In this document: positions 40,601 through 49,535 of the stretch, piece by piece
How positions within the stretch are numbered: position 1 is the stretch's first letter
Layout: each line of letters begins with the position of its first letter
From: Pyronema omphalodes
Lineage: Eukaryota; Ascomycota; Pezizomycetes; Pezizales; Pyronemataceae
Direction of reading: 5' to 3'
NCBI GenBank assembly: GCA_024516155.1
Contig: JAJJXM010000055.1
Span: forward strand, 388,783 to 452,782
DNA length: 64,000 nucleotides
Notes under the pieces: generated by a model
What the model saw: only the letters and a program-made list of their open reading frames with translations
What the model was told of the DNA's origin: nothing
Databases searched by the model: none
Program-made: the position numbers and the translations under genes

Positions 40601-41573
40601 CGGTGACTTCTGCGGTCCACCATCTCTTCGATTGTGGGGTCACTTGTAGTACGGGGGTGGACGTAGTCGCGGCATTAAGGATGGCATCACGTATTGACTC
40701 CGCCCACGCATCGAGGTTGTCTGTGGTAGGGTGGTTGCGGTATTGTGTCCATGATGGTGTGAGGGCTAAGCACGAGGCACGGAGGGTTTCGGCGAAGAGC
40801 TCCCAATCCGTCTTTTTCCAGTTCAGTCGGTTTGTTGGGGGGGTTGTTTCAGCGTCTGGGTGGGTTGTGTGCACTTCGAAACGTATGACTTCATGGTCAG
40901 ATCCCGTAGCGTTGTCGTCGTCAATTGCCCAGTTGATTGTTTCCTCTGCCATGTGGGGTGATGCTAGGGTCAGGTCGAGGACGGAAGAACTGCGGCCTTG
41001 GTTGTAGTAGTAGGTGGGAATGTCAGGGACGGACACGAGGGTCCAGTCTCGTTGTTCGATGAGGTCAACTATTTCGGTGGCGCGGGTGGGGGAACGTGTG
41101 GAGGAGTTCCACAGGGCATGGTGGGCGTTGAGGTCACCTGTGATGATGCACCTGCGGGGGAGGGGGAGGGGGGTGAGGGCTCTCGGGATGGTATAAATAT
41201 TGCTTTCGGGGTGTTTTTCGTTGTACATATTAAGAAGAAAGAAAGAAGGAATTAAGTCGGTGCCTACCTCGAGGACCTGGAGGTCAGGATCCGCGCATAT
41301 ATCGGTGCGCTGAGAAACCCTGAGGTATGGGTTTGTCCTGGTCACATAGGCGGCTGTTCTGTTGGTGGTTCTGTCCCCACGCGGTGGCAAGACCAGTGTG
41401 AACGATGGGTGTGTGGTGGCGTATGTTATGTCGGTAATGTGAATTTCTTGTATTAGGATTATGTCGGCTGTGTTGTCTGCGCTATTCAGCAGCGCATCGA
41501 GTGCTGTTCGTTGTCGGTTCACGTTGTGGGAGACGATCCGTATGGTTGCTGCCAGTATGTTGTAGCTAGACAT
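37653..41573 (-). CDS. LINE ORF2: APE endonuclease-RT-RNase H, 1306 residues, intact
   Basis: Multifunctional enzyme for target-primed reverse transcription. Endonuclease: Q42-E43, N115/Y117, GDLNAHH 146-152, D200 and SDH 225-227 are all present. RT: KAPGPDG 462-468, AYRPIALL 523-530, D595 in LFLDVRGAFD, GIPQGSPASP 651-660, YIDD 686-689. RNase H: D1006, E1044, D1074, H1119, D1129. C-terminal zinc finger C1226, C1228, H1238, C1243. A poly-proline run (about 424-432) separates the endonuclease linker from RT. The ATG at 41573 lies inside the ORF1 end in ATGTCTAG. No stop or frameshift across 3.9 kb. All catalytic residues I can check are present, so it could be active. One oddity: FDHVSAD where other copies read FDNVSAD. 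Confidence 0.95.
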   Translation of the reverse strand: MSSYNILAATIRIVSHNVNRQRTALDALLNSADNTADIILIQEIHITDITYATTHPSFTLVLPPRGDRTTNRTAAYVTRTNPYLRVSQRTDICADPDLQVLEVGTDLIPSFFLLNMYNEKHPESNIYTIPRALTPLPLPRRCIITGDLNAHHALWNSSTRSPTRATEIVDLIEQRDWTLVSVPDIPTYYYNQGRSSSVLDLTLASPHMAEETINWAIDDDNATGSDHEVIRFEVHTTHPDAETTPPTNRLNWKKTDWELFAETLRASCLALTPSWTQYRNHPTTDNLDAWAESIRDAILNAATTSTPVLQVTPQSKRWWTAEVTEARKKMTKARRKWKRKRDDRSHLNYKQHRNEYHRTIRTAKDAKWKEYLSQAEGPDVWQAFRYTNPRRAQLTPNLRAMINGQETICSSFDAKVEAFQKLFPPPPPPPPPSVLPPRRELQWTTFTPTEVETAIFSSSPTKAPGPDGLTFACLRQAYLAIPKHMNNLYATLGTVGYHPRCWRQATTVIIAKPNKPDYSNPKAYRPIALLNCLGKTLEKLMATRLGTMADSHDLLHRDQIGGRPQRSAIDAAMALVHDVEIGKSHGMLTSALFLDVRGAFDHVSADRLQQTLRQLGCPRPVVSWCQSFLADRTIALAFDGRTDTQRPVQTGIPQGSPASPILFLLYLRPLFDELAQVHPYAWTPSYIDDVAIVVQGRTRKANARALENITTTAFRWADANAVAFDDAKSELLHFHWARTDSITEEGKVKLPNGTVITPGTQGGEKDVVRWIGLYLDRKLNFRKHVARRVTAAQRTLNALCRLARYETGLSPAATRLIYQACVQSRADYGAEIWWNQQKDLARTLQNQQNTALRRILNAFTSTPVLALHNESALPPVTIRLDNRQRKYALRTLTLPASHPIITRCPVSFPAPSINDASINPDTEYDHPWHVPGQAPSRLLHVISTLSPWVQPNAEIEDTSQNIPDDDLAPTLTIDISSSPKADAADDHLLLLHALRQRSDTILLYTDGSQLDGITGAGYTIPHGLPRPVDSIVPMGDRTEVFDAEVMAIHEGLRTCLTHIRRNDLYDKHIHVFTDNQAAIHRASHLRRGPGQELAWAIHNTAHDLHAYGTSITIHWVPGHTSVPGNEAADELARQATTVPPRRRIPISLTWLRRRARERYTEDWATWFTSSPRPRTYTATHRRTMDTAYTENPRWISTAILGLRTGHGYFLNCLAHPPSDAYPSRSCSCPIHPPQTPRHLLLSCPEFQAARSTLRKDLKLRQHSRINLNTILDTPSGTKALSTFISATKVATSTWAHARLEKPRRRG

Positions 41574-42881
41574 GGGCGTTCATCTCAGTGTCTCTGTCGG
41601 CTGGGTTGGGTGGGGCGGCGGCGGGGTTTTGTGACGCTGTCCAGGCTTCTTTGAATATGCGGATGCGTACGGGGCATTGCTTGCTGAAGCCTGGGAGGTC
41701 GAGGTCGGGGAGGTTGGCGTCCGCGCAGTTTTTGCAATGGTATCTAGTGTGCTCACAACGCTTACCTTTGCTTTGGGGGCAGTCGTTGCAGGCGTGGTCG
41801 TCCGTGGGGTGGTTCTGGCCGCAGATGCCGCAGGTGGGGCCTTGCGGTCCAGTGCAGTTGGTGTAGTGGTGGCCAAAGAGCAAGCAGCGCCGACACTGGT
41901 CGGTCCGTCGGGCAGAGTGGTACTCGGTGACTCTTCGGGGCTCGAAGAGTACCATGACTCGTTTGCGCTTCAGGAGTGCGAGCTCTTCGGCGGTACGTAC
42001 CGCAATAACCACACTGGACGCTTCCTTGCCCACACGCTTCTCCGCGGTCGTCATATATCGGGGGGGTTGCGCCAGGGTGACAGATCCGTTGCTGCGTTCG
42101 ATCTCCTCCTGGAGGGAGCGCATTCCGTCGGGGGAGTCGGGGTATTGGCTCGTGGGGATTCCATGAACTGCGAGCTTATACCACCGTTCGTTCAGGCGGG
42201 GTGCGGCGATGGAGGTGTTGACCTGTCGCGTCGCTGTGTGTATGGTCCCTAGGTTCTCGGTCAGCTCGGATTCAGTGGTGCCGTCTGTCATGGTCACGAT
42301 GAGGTTTCGTGATGAGGCTTGTCTGATCGTGGCGACAGCCATGTGAGGCGGCGCCTGTGTCTGGGTGAGTGCAGCGTTGATCGCCCTTCCCAGTTGGGCT
42401 TTGGTATTGACGTCGATTTCCGCAGGGTGTGGGAAGGGTATCATGATGGACTGGGGGCGGGTGCGTTGGCGTCGGGGGTGCGGTTTTGCGGGGGGGGTTG
42501 CTTTTAGGGGCGTGGGCGGGGAAGGAGAGGTCAGCGACGGTTGTGCCGGAGGTCCACGGCTGGTGAGTGGTCGTGGGGGGGTTGTGGCGGCGAGTAGTGG
42601 TGGAGGTCGGTATGGCGATGTTGTGGTGGCGAAGGGCGTTTTCCAGGGGTCGGCATCGTTCTTTCCAGTATTGGAGGTCGTCGGGGGGTGAGTTGGCGGT
42701 GGTCGTTTGTTCGGGGTGGGGTTGACGTTGGGGCTGTGTCGGAGGGGGAGGGCTGGGTTTTGTGATTTTGTCGAGTCTTTTGTTGATGGTGTCGATGGAA
42801 TGGACAATAGGTCGGAGCGCGTCGTTGGTGTTTTTCGAAATCATAGTGGCGATGGCTGAGAGGAGGTTGTTGTCGGGCTGA
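41566..42881 (-). pseudogene. C1 ORF1, main part (zinc knuckles)
   Basis: Continues ORF1 after solo-3. First part: HSIDTINKRLDKITKPSPPP and DLQYWKERCRPLENALRHHN, then a Pro/Thr-rich linker. One frame change occurs at a G/C homopolymer near 42488-42496. The rest is open: EIDVNTKAQLGRAINAALTQ, an RRM-like region (MAVATIRQASSRNLIVTM, WYKLAVHGIPTSQYP), LKRKRVMVLFEPRRVTEYH, zinc knuckles CRRCLLFGHHYTNC and CGICGQNHPTDDHAC, then CEHTRYHCKNC. Ends EMNAHV with TAG at 41566-41568, overlapping the ORF2 start. RNA-binding Gag-like protein. The homopolymer change could be a sequencing error. Confidence 0.85.
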
Positions 42882-45063
42882 TTTATTTATTTATTTATTT
42901 ATTAACTCATACACGCATCCAACCGTAAGGTTATGGCGGAATCTACAGTAAATACGAAATTAAGAAACCCGTGTGTTAGGCCAGGCTCTCACTGGGTATG
43001 CCCCAGAGCTTGTCGTTAGGGTGTGGGGTTGTAGACCCCCAAATCTCGTTGTGCTTTTGTTCGTCAAGCGTCGTCTGTTCCAGGAGCCCTGTACGCTCGG
43101 AGGCCACCTCGCCGGGTCGTTCCCCCATTTCCTCCACCCTTCCCCTCCCATTTTTAACCATTTTTCCGCCTTTATTTCCCCCACAAAGCAAAAACAAAAC
43201 CAAAGCAAAGTTAAACAGCCGCCGGGCCCCCTACGCCCCCACTCTCCTCCCCTCTCTCAACTCCTCCGCCGGTGTCTCCTGACTCTTTGCCCTTTGAAAC
43301 ACCCGGGCCCGCCCTGCCCCTCTTCGCCTCCCCTCTCTCCCCTTCTCCCTCCTTCTTCCTCAGCCTTCTCGCTGCCCCGCCTCGCCTCTCTCCCCTTCTT
43401 GTCGGTGGTGTTGTAAGTCCAAGATTGCCATTCCCAAGCACAATCTGGACGTTGATGCCTCCGCTCTTGACGACTTCTGCCCAAGTCTTCTTTGCGGAGG
43501 GGGTTGTCTGTCTGGGTTGGTGGGTATTCTTTCCCCTCCCACCATTCTTCGTTGTAGGGGTCTTGCTGGGTGTCGCTGCCGTAGGTCTCGTCTCCTGCGC
43601 TTTCATCTTCTTCTTCTGCGTAGCCTTCGCCTCCACAGTCTTCCATCCGTTCGTCTCAGCAGGGGCAGTGCTTGGGGCGTCGGGTAGAGGTGTGTCCTGA
43701 GCAGATGAATTGTCAGGGTGAGGTTCCGGTGTCGCATCGGTTGACGTGATCGCGAGGAGAGGTAGGGGGGACATAGGCTTGAGGGCATCAAGCTTGTCCT
43801 GGGCGGCGGCAGTCGCATGTTTCGAGTGCATCAGGCTTCGCACCGGTGATGCAGCTCTCGGTTTGTGGTTGACCGGTGCTCTGGTCGTTGGTGAGGTGGG
43901 TTCGGTGTTCTGGTCGCTTCCCCTTCGCTTTCTCTTGCCAGGAGGGTTGCGGACAGCGTCCAGGACATCCTGAATGTCATGTTGGACGACGGACAGTTGC
44001 ATAGTCATCTCTTCCATCGCTGAGGAAGAGGCCGTGAGGTTCGGTGAGGGGGGGCGCCGAAATGACTTGTTGCTGTTCGTCGATTTTCTTCGTCAGGGCG
44101 TCCACAGCAGCTTTGAGAGCTGCTGTTTCTGCCTGTGTAGAGTCGTATGCTGTGCGCAGCGTCGCGTTTTCGAAGAGCAGATCGTTGAATTTCGTCATCA
44201 TGACGTCGAATCTGCCGTGTATCGCATCGTTGTTGTTGCGTATGGATTCCTCGAGTGTATTGAAGCGTCGCTGTGTGTCCCGGTGGATCTGTTGTATCCC
44301 CAGGAAGTTGGCTCCAGTGAGTTCGGCGCAGTTGTCATGGAACAGCTGATCCAGCGTGACATAGTTGTCATCAGCTGCGACTGCCTCATTAATCGCAGAT
44401 ACACACAAGCGACGGTAGTGACTGAACCGGCTGTGTTCAGTTGTCGCCTGTTGCTGCTGTGTTGAGGGCGAGGGAACTGGTGATACTGCCGGCACCACGG
44501 TCTGGGAGGCCGTCCCAGTGAAGTTTCCATCAACTTGTTTGGCTTTTCCATCTCTTCCATCAGAGGCAGTCTTAGGTCTATGACGGTACATCTTGGCCAT
44601 GTACGCTTCTATCAACTGTTCATTCGTCTGTTGCTGCTGGGTTGAAGCTGAAGGAACTGGTGATCTTGCCAAGACCACGCTCTGGAAGGGTTTTCCAGCG
44701 AAGTTTCCATCAACTTCATCAACTATTCCATCTCCTCCATCAAAAGTAGGATCGGATCCATCATGAGGAGGGTCGGCTAGAACATTGTACGCGTTTTCGG
44801 ACCGTTTCGATCGTCGGGCGTTGTTCTGTCGTTGTTTTGGCGACATTTCGTGAGGTGGGGTAAGCCAAAACTCGTGAAAACTCTGATTTTGCGACAAAAG
44901 TCAACAAAAACGACGTAGAATTCCCTGAAAATTCAGAGAATAACGTAACAGAGTGCTGCGAATCCGAATCCGATGAGAAAACCGGGGGTTTCGGTGCTCG
45001 TTGTTGAGAATGCAGGGGGGGGGTCGCCGTTGCCGTGTGGTGTGCCGCGTCGAGTCGCACTTT
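42882..45063 (-). mobile_element. Solo-3: one-protein element inside C1 ORF1, 15-bp duplication
   Basis: Flanked by perfect TTGTTGTCGGGCTGA copies at 42867-42881 and 45064-45078. The 5' end reads ACACCACACGGCAACGGCGA, preceded by about 20 extra bases; the 3' end has a different tail from solo-2, namely the hairpin AACC-TTAC-GGTT (42932-42921), GGATGCGTGTATGAG and (TAAA)n, as in family-A LINEs. The insertion is a clean target-primed event into ORF1 of a family-C LINE. Confidence 0.92.
43211..44846 (-). pseudogene. Solo-element protein with duplicated module (copy 3)
   Basis: ATG at 44846. Same architecture as copies 1 and 2 but longer near the N-terminus: the module with VDGNF-x-G, Q-x-VV and SPVPS-x-STQQQQ is present twice (about 44742-44632 and 44562-44452), joined by a new linker (IEAYMAKMYRHRPKTA). 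A one-base change in a G-run near 44050 shifts the frame between the coiled coil and SSAMEEMT; both sides remain open. The C-terminal half is nearly identical to copy 2. The G-run change may be a sequencing error, in which case this copy is also intact. Confidence 0.8.
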
Positions 45064-45078
45064 TTGTTGTCGGGCTGA

Positions 45079-45473
45079 GGCTGGGGGTCGGGGTTGACGT
45101 CGGAAGCAGTTATTGCGTGCTGGCTGTCGTTGAGGTTTAGGTCAGAGTCGGATTCGGAGTCGGTGTCGGGGCAACTGTCAGTGTCCATGGCGGTCGGCAT
45201 TGTTTCGACGGGGGTCCCATCGAGGTTCACGTGGGTGTCTGTTTTCGGTCGGGTGACATTTTTGCGGAGGAGGTCGAGGTCACGTCTAGAGGCGGATGTT
45301 TTGGTGGGGGGTTTGGTGACTTTTCCGGAGACGGTCGTTGATTTCTTAGAGGTCGCGATGGCGGAGGAGCCAGCGTGCGGGGCGTTGATTCGGGAAAGCT
45401 CGTCGGGGCTAAAAATATTCTCGGGTACCTGCATACGCGAGGGCGTGGCGGGGATGGGTGCGTTAGCGTCCAT
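45079..45473 (-). pseudogene. C1 ORF1, N-terminal part
   Basis: ATG at 45473 (MDANAPIPATPSRMQVPENI). Followed by IFSPDELSRINAPHAG, a Ser/Thr/Lys-rich stretch (SKKSTTVSGKVTKPP) and an acidic stretch (DTDSCPDTDSESDSDLN), up to the insertion of solo-3. Joined to 42881 across one copy of the duplication it gives the complete ORF1 (roughly 575 residues). Confidence 0.85.
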
Positions 45474-45909
45474 CGCTTAACCGGTGGTACGGTAAGCGAT
45501 GGCGAAGAGTCACGTGAGGAGGCTCTTGCTAAGCGAGCACGAAAATTTCTCGCGAGGAAAGGGGTCCGGAGGGGGGGAAATTTGGGGTATCACCACAACC
45601 AGTGCTGCTGGTGGGGGGGGGATTTGGGGGGGGGGGGGGATTTCGGTATGCCGAAACCGAAAATAAGGTCGGTTTGATGATTGGGGGGGCGGGTGGTGGA
45701 GCGGCGTTGATGAAAGTGCCCGGAATCCGGCCCGGAGGTCCCAGAATCGCGTTTTTTCCGCTGAATCTCAACGGTAAACGGTAGCTGGGTTCCGAAAGTC
45801 GAGATTCGGGGTAATTCCGAGGTAAGAAATCGATTGCCAATTCGAAAATCGGGGAAATTGTTGTTGTTGTCGCAAATGCAGGGGGGGGTCAGCGGTTGCT
45901 GTGTGGTGT
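45474..45909 (-). promoter_or_regulatory. C1 LINE 5' UTR / internal promoter region
   Basis: 436 bases between the element's first bases (ACACCACACAGCAACC) and the ORF1 ATG. Contains the 5' C-run, a perfect 6-bp hairpin TTTCGG-TATG-CCGAAA (45641-45656), and G-runs of 8-10 on the plus strand. Matches 62735-63187 of C4. LINE promoters are usually internal to the 5' UTR; no TATA box is evident. Confidence 0.6.
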
Positions 45910-46015
45910 TTTTGCGGCTAAATCTGTTTAGGAGGGAGTCGAGGGCTGGGCGTTGGCGATTCATGTTATGGGAAACTATTCGGATTGTCGTTGCCAATTG
46001 TTTGTAATTAGACAT
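45910..46015 (-). pseudogene. Family-B ORF2, first ~31 codons
   Basis: MSNYKQLATTIRIVSHNMNR to DSLLNR, matching the start of ORF2 at 23915. It is cut at the 5' end of C1. The continuation of this ORF2 is not found on the other side of C1, so the junction is not a simple insertion. Confidence 0.85.
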
Positions 46016-46978
46016 GTTGGATCATGTCGGTGTCTTTGTCTGTAGGGTTGGGTGAGGTAGAGGCGGCGGGTTGGGTTGCCTCTCTGGGTTCCTTGTGGAT
46101 GCGGAGGCGAGTCGGCCATTGTTTGTGAAAGGCGGGATGGTCATGTTCGGGGATGCCAGCCTCGACGCAGTTTCTGCATCCGTACTTAGTGTGTGAGCAC
46201 GACTTACCGTTTCTCGTCGGGCATTCGGTGCAGTTGTGGTTCTCCGTGGGGTGTTCTTTTCCACAGAGGGCGCAGATCGGTCCGGGGGGTCGAGTGCAGG
46301 TTGCGTGGTGGTGGCCGTAGAGTTGGCACCGTCGACATTGATCGGTTTTCCTCGCGGTGAAGTATTCGGTGACCCTTCGCGCTTCGAAGAGGACCAGCAC
46401 CTTACGGCGTTTGAGGAGGCCCAACTCGTCGGGCGTGCGCACTGCAATTACTAGACTGGAGGCCGTCTTGCCAGCGGGCTTTTCTGCCGTCGTCATGTAC
46501 CGCGGAGTCTGGGCCAGGGTGACCGGGTTGTTGCTCCGTTCGATTTCTTCCCGGAGGAGGCGCATTCCTTCCTCAGTGTCGGGGAAGATGTCCGTGGGGA
46601 TGCCGTGGACGGCGAGTTTATACCATCCTTCGTTGATGCGAGGGCTGTCGAGAGAGGGGTGTACCGTTTGGGCAGCGCGTTGAATTGTTTCTAAGTGTGC
46701 GGTTAGCTCTTCGGCAGTGGTAGCAGGGTTCAGTGTCAAGATGATATTTCCCGCTTCGTTTTTGCGGACCGTAGTGACTCCCATGTGAGAGGGGGCTTTG
46801 GCCTCCAGCAGTGCTTTGTTCACTGCGAAGCCCATTTCTACTCTCGTGTGGACCGGGAGGACACTGGGGTCGGGCAGGGCAGAACGATTTCCTGGGGGCG
46901 GGTTCGGGGCTGTCGTTTGACAACGGGGCGAGTAGTGGCGGGTGTGGGGTTGGTGGGGGGGTTGGCTTTGAGGAGATG
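46008..46978 (-). pseudogene. Family-B ORF1 (minus-strand copy)
   Basis: Covers most of ORF1: VNKALLEAKAPSHMGVTTVR, the RRM-like WYKLAVHGIPTDIFPD, LKRRKVLVLFEARRVTEYF, CRRCQLYGHHHATC, CALCGKEHPTENHNC and SCSHTKYGCRNC, to the end TDMIQHV (stop at 46008-46010), overlapping the ORF2 ATG at 46015 in ATGTCTAA. The 5' side is interrupted by solo-4 near 46978. No stop is seen in the retained part. The protein is about 60 percent similar by eye to the family-C ORF1, with the same order of zinc fingers. Confidence 0.85.
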
Positions 46979-47970
46979 TTTGTTTGTTTGTTTGTTTGTT
47001 TGTTTATTCATTACTCGTATGCAACCTTATTGGTTATGACGAGGGTACAGGTTTATAGTACATGGAAAGTCAAAAGCAAAAACAAAACAAAGTCCCGTCT
47101 CTACCTCCGCTGATCCTCCCTTAGGCTGTGATTTTGTGGTCCTGTCCCCACTATTACTTCATTGGTCCTGTTGTCCAACCGCGTCTGCTGTTCCAGTGCC
47201 CTGTTCGCACAGAGGCCACCGCGCCGGGTGTCCTCCCTTTTCTCCTCCCTTCCCCTCCCATTTTGAACCGTTTGTCCTCCTTTATTTCCTCCACAAAGCA
47301 AAAACAAAACCAAAGCAAAGTTAAACAGCCGTCGGGCCACCCGTGCCCCCACTCTCCTCTCCTCTCTCCCCTCCTCCGCCGGTGTCGCCTGACTCTTTGC
47401 CCTTTGAGACACCCGGGCCCGCCCTGCCCTTCTTCTCCTCCCCTCTCTCCCCTTCTCCTTCCTTCTTCCTCAGCCTTCTCACTGCTCCCCCTCGCCTCTC
47501 TCCCCTTCTTATCGGTGGTGTTGTCAGTCCAAGATTGCCATTCCCAAGCACAATCTAGACGTTGATGCCTCCGCTCTTGACGACTTTTGCCCAAGTCTTC
47601 TTTGCAGAGGGGGTTGTCTGTCTGGGTTGGTGGGTATTCTTACCCCTTCCACCATTCTTCGTTGTAGGGGTCTGTTTGGGTATCGCTGCCGTAGATGTCG
47701 TCTCCTTCGCTTTCTTCTTCTTCTTCTGTGTGGCCTTTGCCTCCACAGTCTTCCATCCGTCGGTCTCAGCAGGGGCAGTGCTTGGGGCGTCGGGTAGAGG
47801 TGTGTCCTGAGCAGATGGACTGTCAGGGTGAGGTTCCGGTGTCGCTTCGGTCGACGTGATCGCGAGGAGAGGTAGGGGGGACATAGGCTTGAGGGCATCA
47901 AGCTTGTCCTGGGCGGCGGTAGTCGCATGTTTTGAGTGCATCAGGCTTCTCACCGGTGATGCCGTTCTCG
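46979..47970 (-). mobile_element. Solo-4: 3' half of a one-protein element
   Basis: Minus-strand tail (CAAA)n at 46979-47005, hairpin AACC-AATAA-GGTT (47035-47023), a 3' UTR like family B, and the C-terminal half of the ORF. It is inserted into family-B ORF1 and itself interrupted at 47970 by the tail of C2. Its 5' part must lie beyond the window, on the far side of C2. Confidence 0.85.
47321..47970 (-). pseudogene. Solo-element protein, C-terminal half with nonsense codon
   Basis: From PRTASPVRSLMHSKHATT to the GGPTAV end. A TAG at 47555-47557 replaces the Gln codon in INVQIVLG (CAG to TAG), separating WAKVVKSGGINV from LGNGNLGLTTPP. The rest is collinear with copy 2. Confidence 0.85.
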
Positions 47971-48513
47971 GTTTGTTTGTTTGTTTGTTTGTTCTCTCAT
48001 TACTTGTTTGCAACCCGAAGGTTATGACAAGGGACAGATAAATACAAAAGAGAAGAAGAAAGAAATGTAAAAGCAAAAACCCAGTCTCCACCTCTACCAG
48101 TCTCCTCCTCTTGATCGTTGTGGTTGTGGGGTCTGTCCCCACTGTTACTACGGGGGTTTCTTGTCCAAGCGCGTCTGATGTTCCAAGTGCCCTGCTTGCA
48201 CAGAGGCCGCCTCGCCGGGCTCCTCCCTTTCCTCCTCCCTTCCCCGTCCCATGTTTAGCCATTTTACCGCCTTTGTTTCCTCCGCGTACAAAAGAAAAAG
48301 AAAACTCCCGTCGTCCTCCTCTGCCCCTTCCCCGCGCCCCTCTCTCTCCTTTCGCAACGCCTCGCACTCCTCCCGCCCTTCGAACATAAGAAAAAACATC
48401 GTCGCACCCAAACAAAGGAAAGTACAAAAGAAACTCGTCTGCCCTCTCTCGCCTGCCGTCCCCGTCATCTCCCTTCCCGTGCACCATTCCACCATCCGTT
48501 CCCCTCTCACCCG
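47971..48513 (-). mobile_element. C2 LINE, 3' end piece
   Basis: The tail (TTTG on the plus strand) and hairpin AACC-TTCG-GGTT (48023-48012) of a family-C LINE inserted in solo-4, followed by its 3' UTR up to CCCCTCTCACCCG at 48501-48513. The 3' UTR continues at 54285 after C3. C2 therefore consists of three pieces: this one, 54285-56233 and 63188-64000. Confidence 0.88.
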
Positions 48514-49535
48514 CTCACAACCCCCCCACGACCACTCACCAGCCGTGGACCTCCGGCACAACCGTCGCTGACCTCTCCTTCCCCGCCCACGCCCCCAAAA
48601 GCACCCCCCCCGCAAAACCGCACCCCCGACGCCAACGCACCCGCCCCCAGGAAATCCTCCTGCCCTGCCCAAACCCTGCGGAAATCGACGTCAATACCAA
48701 AGCCCAACTGGGAAGGGCGATCAACGCTGCACTCACCCAGACGCAGGCGCCGCCTCACATGGCTGTCGCCACGATCAGACAAGCCTCATCAGGAAACCTC
48801 ATCGTGACCATGACAGACGGCACCACTGAATCCGAGCTGACCAAGAACCTAGGGACCATACACACAGCGACGCAACAGGTCAACACCTCCATCGCCGCAC
48901 CCCGCCTGAACGAGCGGTGGTATAAGCTCGCAGTTCATGGAATCCCCACGAGCCAATACCCCGACTCCCCCGACGGAATGCGCCTCCTCCAAGAGGAGAT
49001 CGAACGCAGCAACGGACATGTCACCCTGGCGCAACCCCCCCGATATATGACGACCGCGGAGAAACGTGTGGGCAAGGAAGCGTCCAGTGTGGTTATTGCG
49101 GTACGTACCGCCGAAGAGCTGGCACTCCTGAAGCGCAAACGGGTCATGGTACTCTTCGAGCCCCGAAGAGTCACCGAGTACCACTCTGCCCGACGGACCG
49201 ACCAGTGTCGGCGCTGCTTGCTCTTTGGCCACCACTACACCAACTGCACTGGACCGCAAGGCCCCACCTGCGGCATCTGCGGCCAGAACCACCCCACGGA
49301 CGACCACGCCTGCAACGACTGCCCCCAAAGCAAAGGTAAGAGTTGTGAGCACACTAGATACCATTGCAAAAACTGCGCGGACGCCAACCTCCCCGACCTC
49401 GACCACCCAGGCTTCAGCAAGCAATGCCCCGTACGCATCCGCATATTCAAAGAAGCCTGGACAGCGTCACAAAACCCCGCCGCCGCCCCACCCAACCCAG
49501 CCGACAGAGACACTGAGATGAACGCCCATGTCTAG
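48514..49535 (+). pseudogene. C3 ORF1, 5'-truncated
   Basis: Open from the truncation point: HQPWTSGTTVADLSF, EIDVNTKAQLGRAINAALTQ, MAVATIRQASSGNLIVTM, the zinc knuckles CRRCLLFGHHYTNC and CGICGQNHPTDDHAC, and the end EMNAHV (TAG 49533-49535). There is no frameshift here; this copy shows the undamaged frame through the homopolymer that is shifted in C1. Confidence 0.88.

Larger units (their letters stand above)
36781..45909 (-). mobile_element. C1: family-C Tad1-like LINE with intact ORF2
   Basis: Minus strand: 5' end ACACCACACAGCAACCGCTG at 45909, 5' UTR, ORF1 (45473-45079, then 42881-41566 after solo-3), ORF2 (41573-37653), 3' UTR with an internal A-tract (37529-37556), CCCGGCGAGGCGGCCTC, the hairpin AACC-TTCG-GGTT (36820-36831) and a (CAAA)n tail at 36781. 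Without solo-3 it is about 6.9 kb. No target duplication: the 3' flank is the tail of solo-2, the 5' flank is family-B ORF2. Confidence 0.92.

Noticed and set aside
47555..48487. A 310-residue ORF on the minus strand
   Set aside because: Chance read-through from the C2 3' UTR and tail into the solo-4 ORF.
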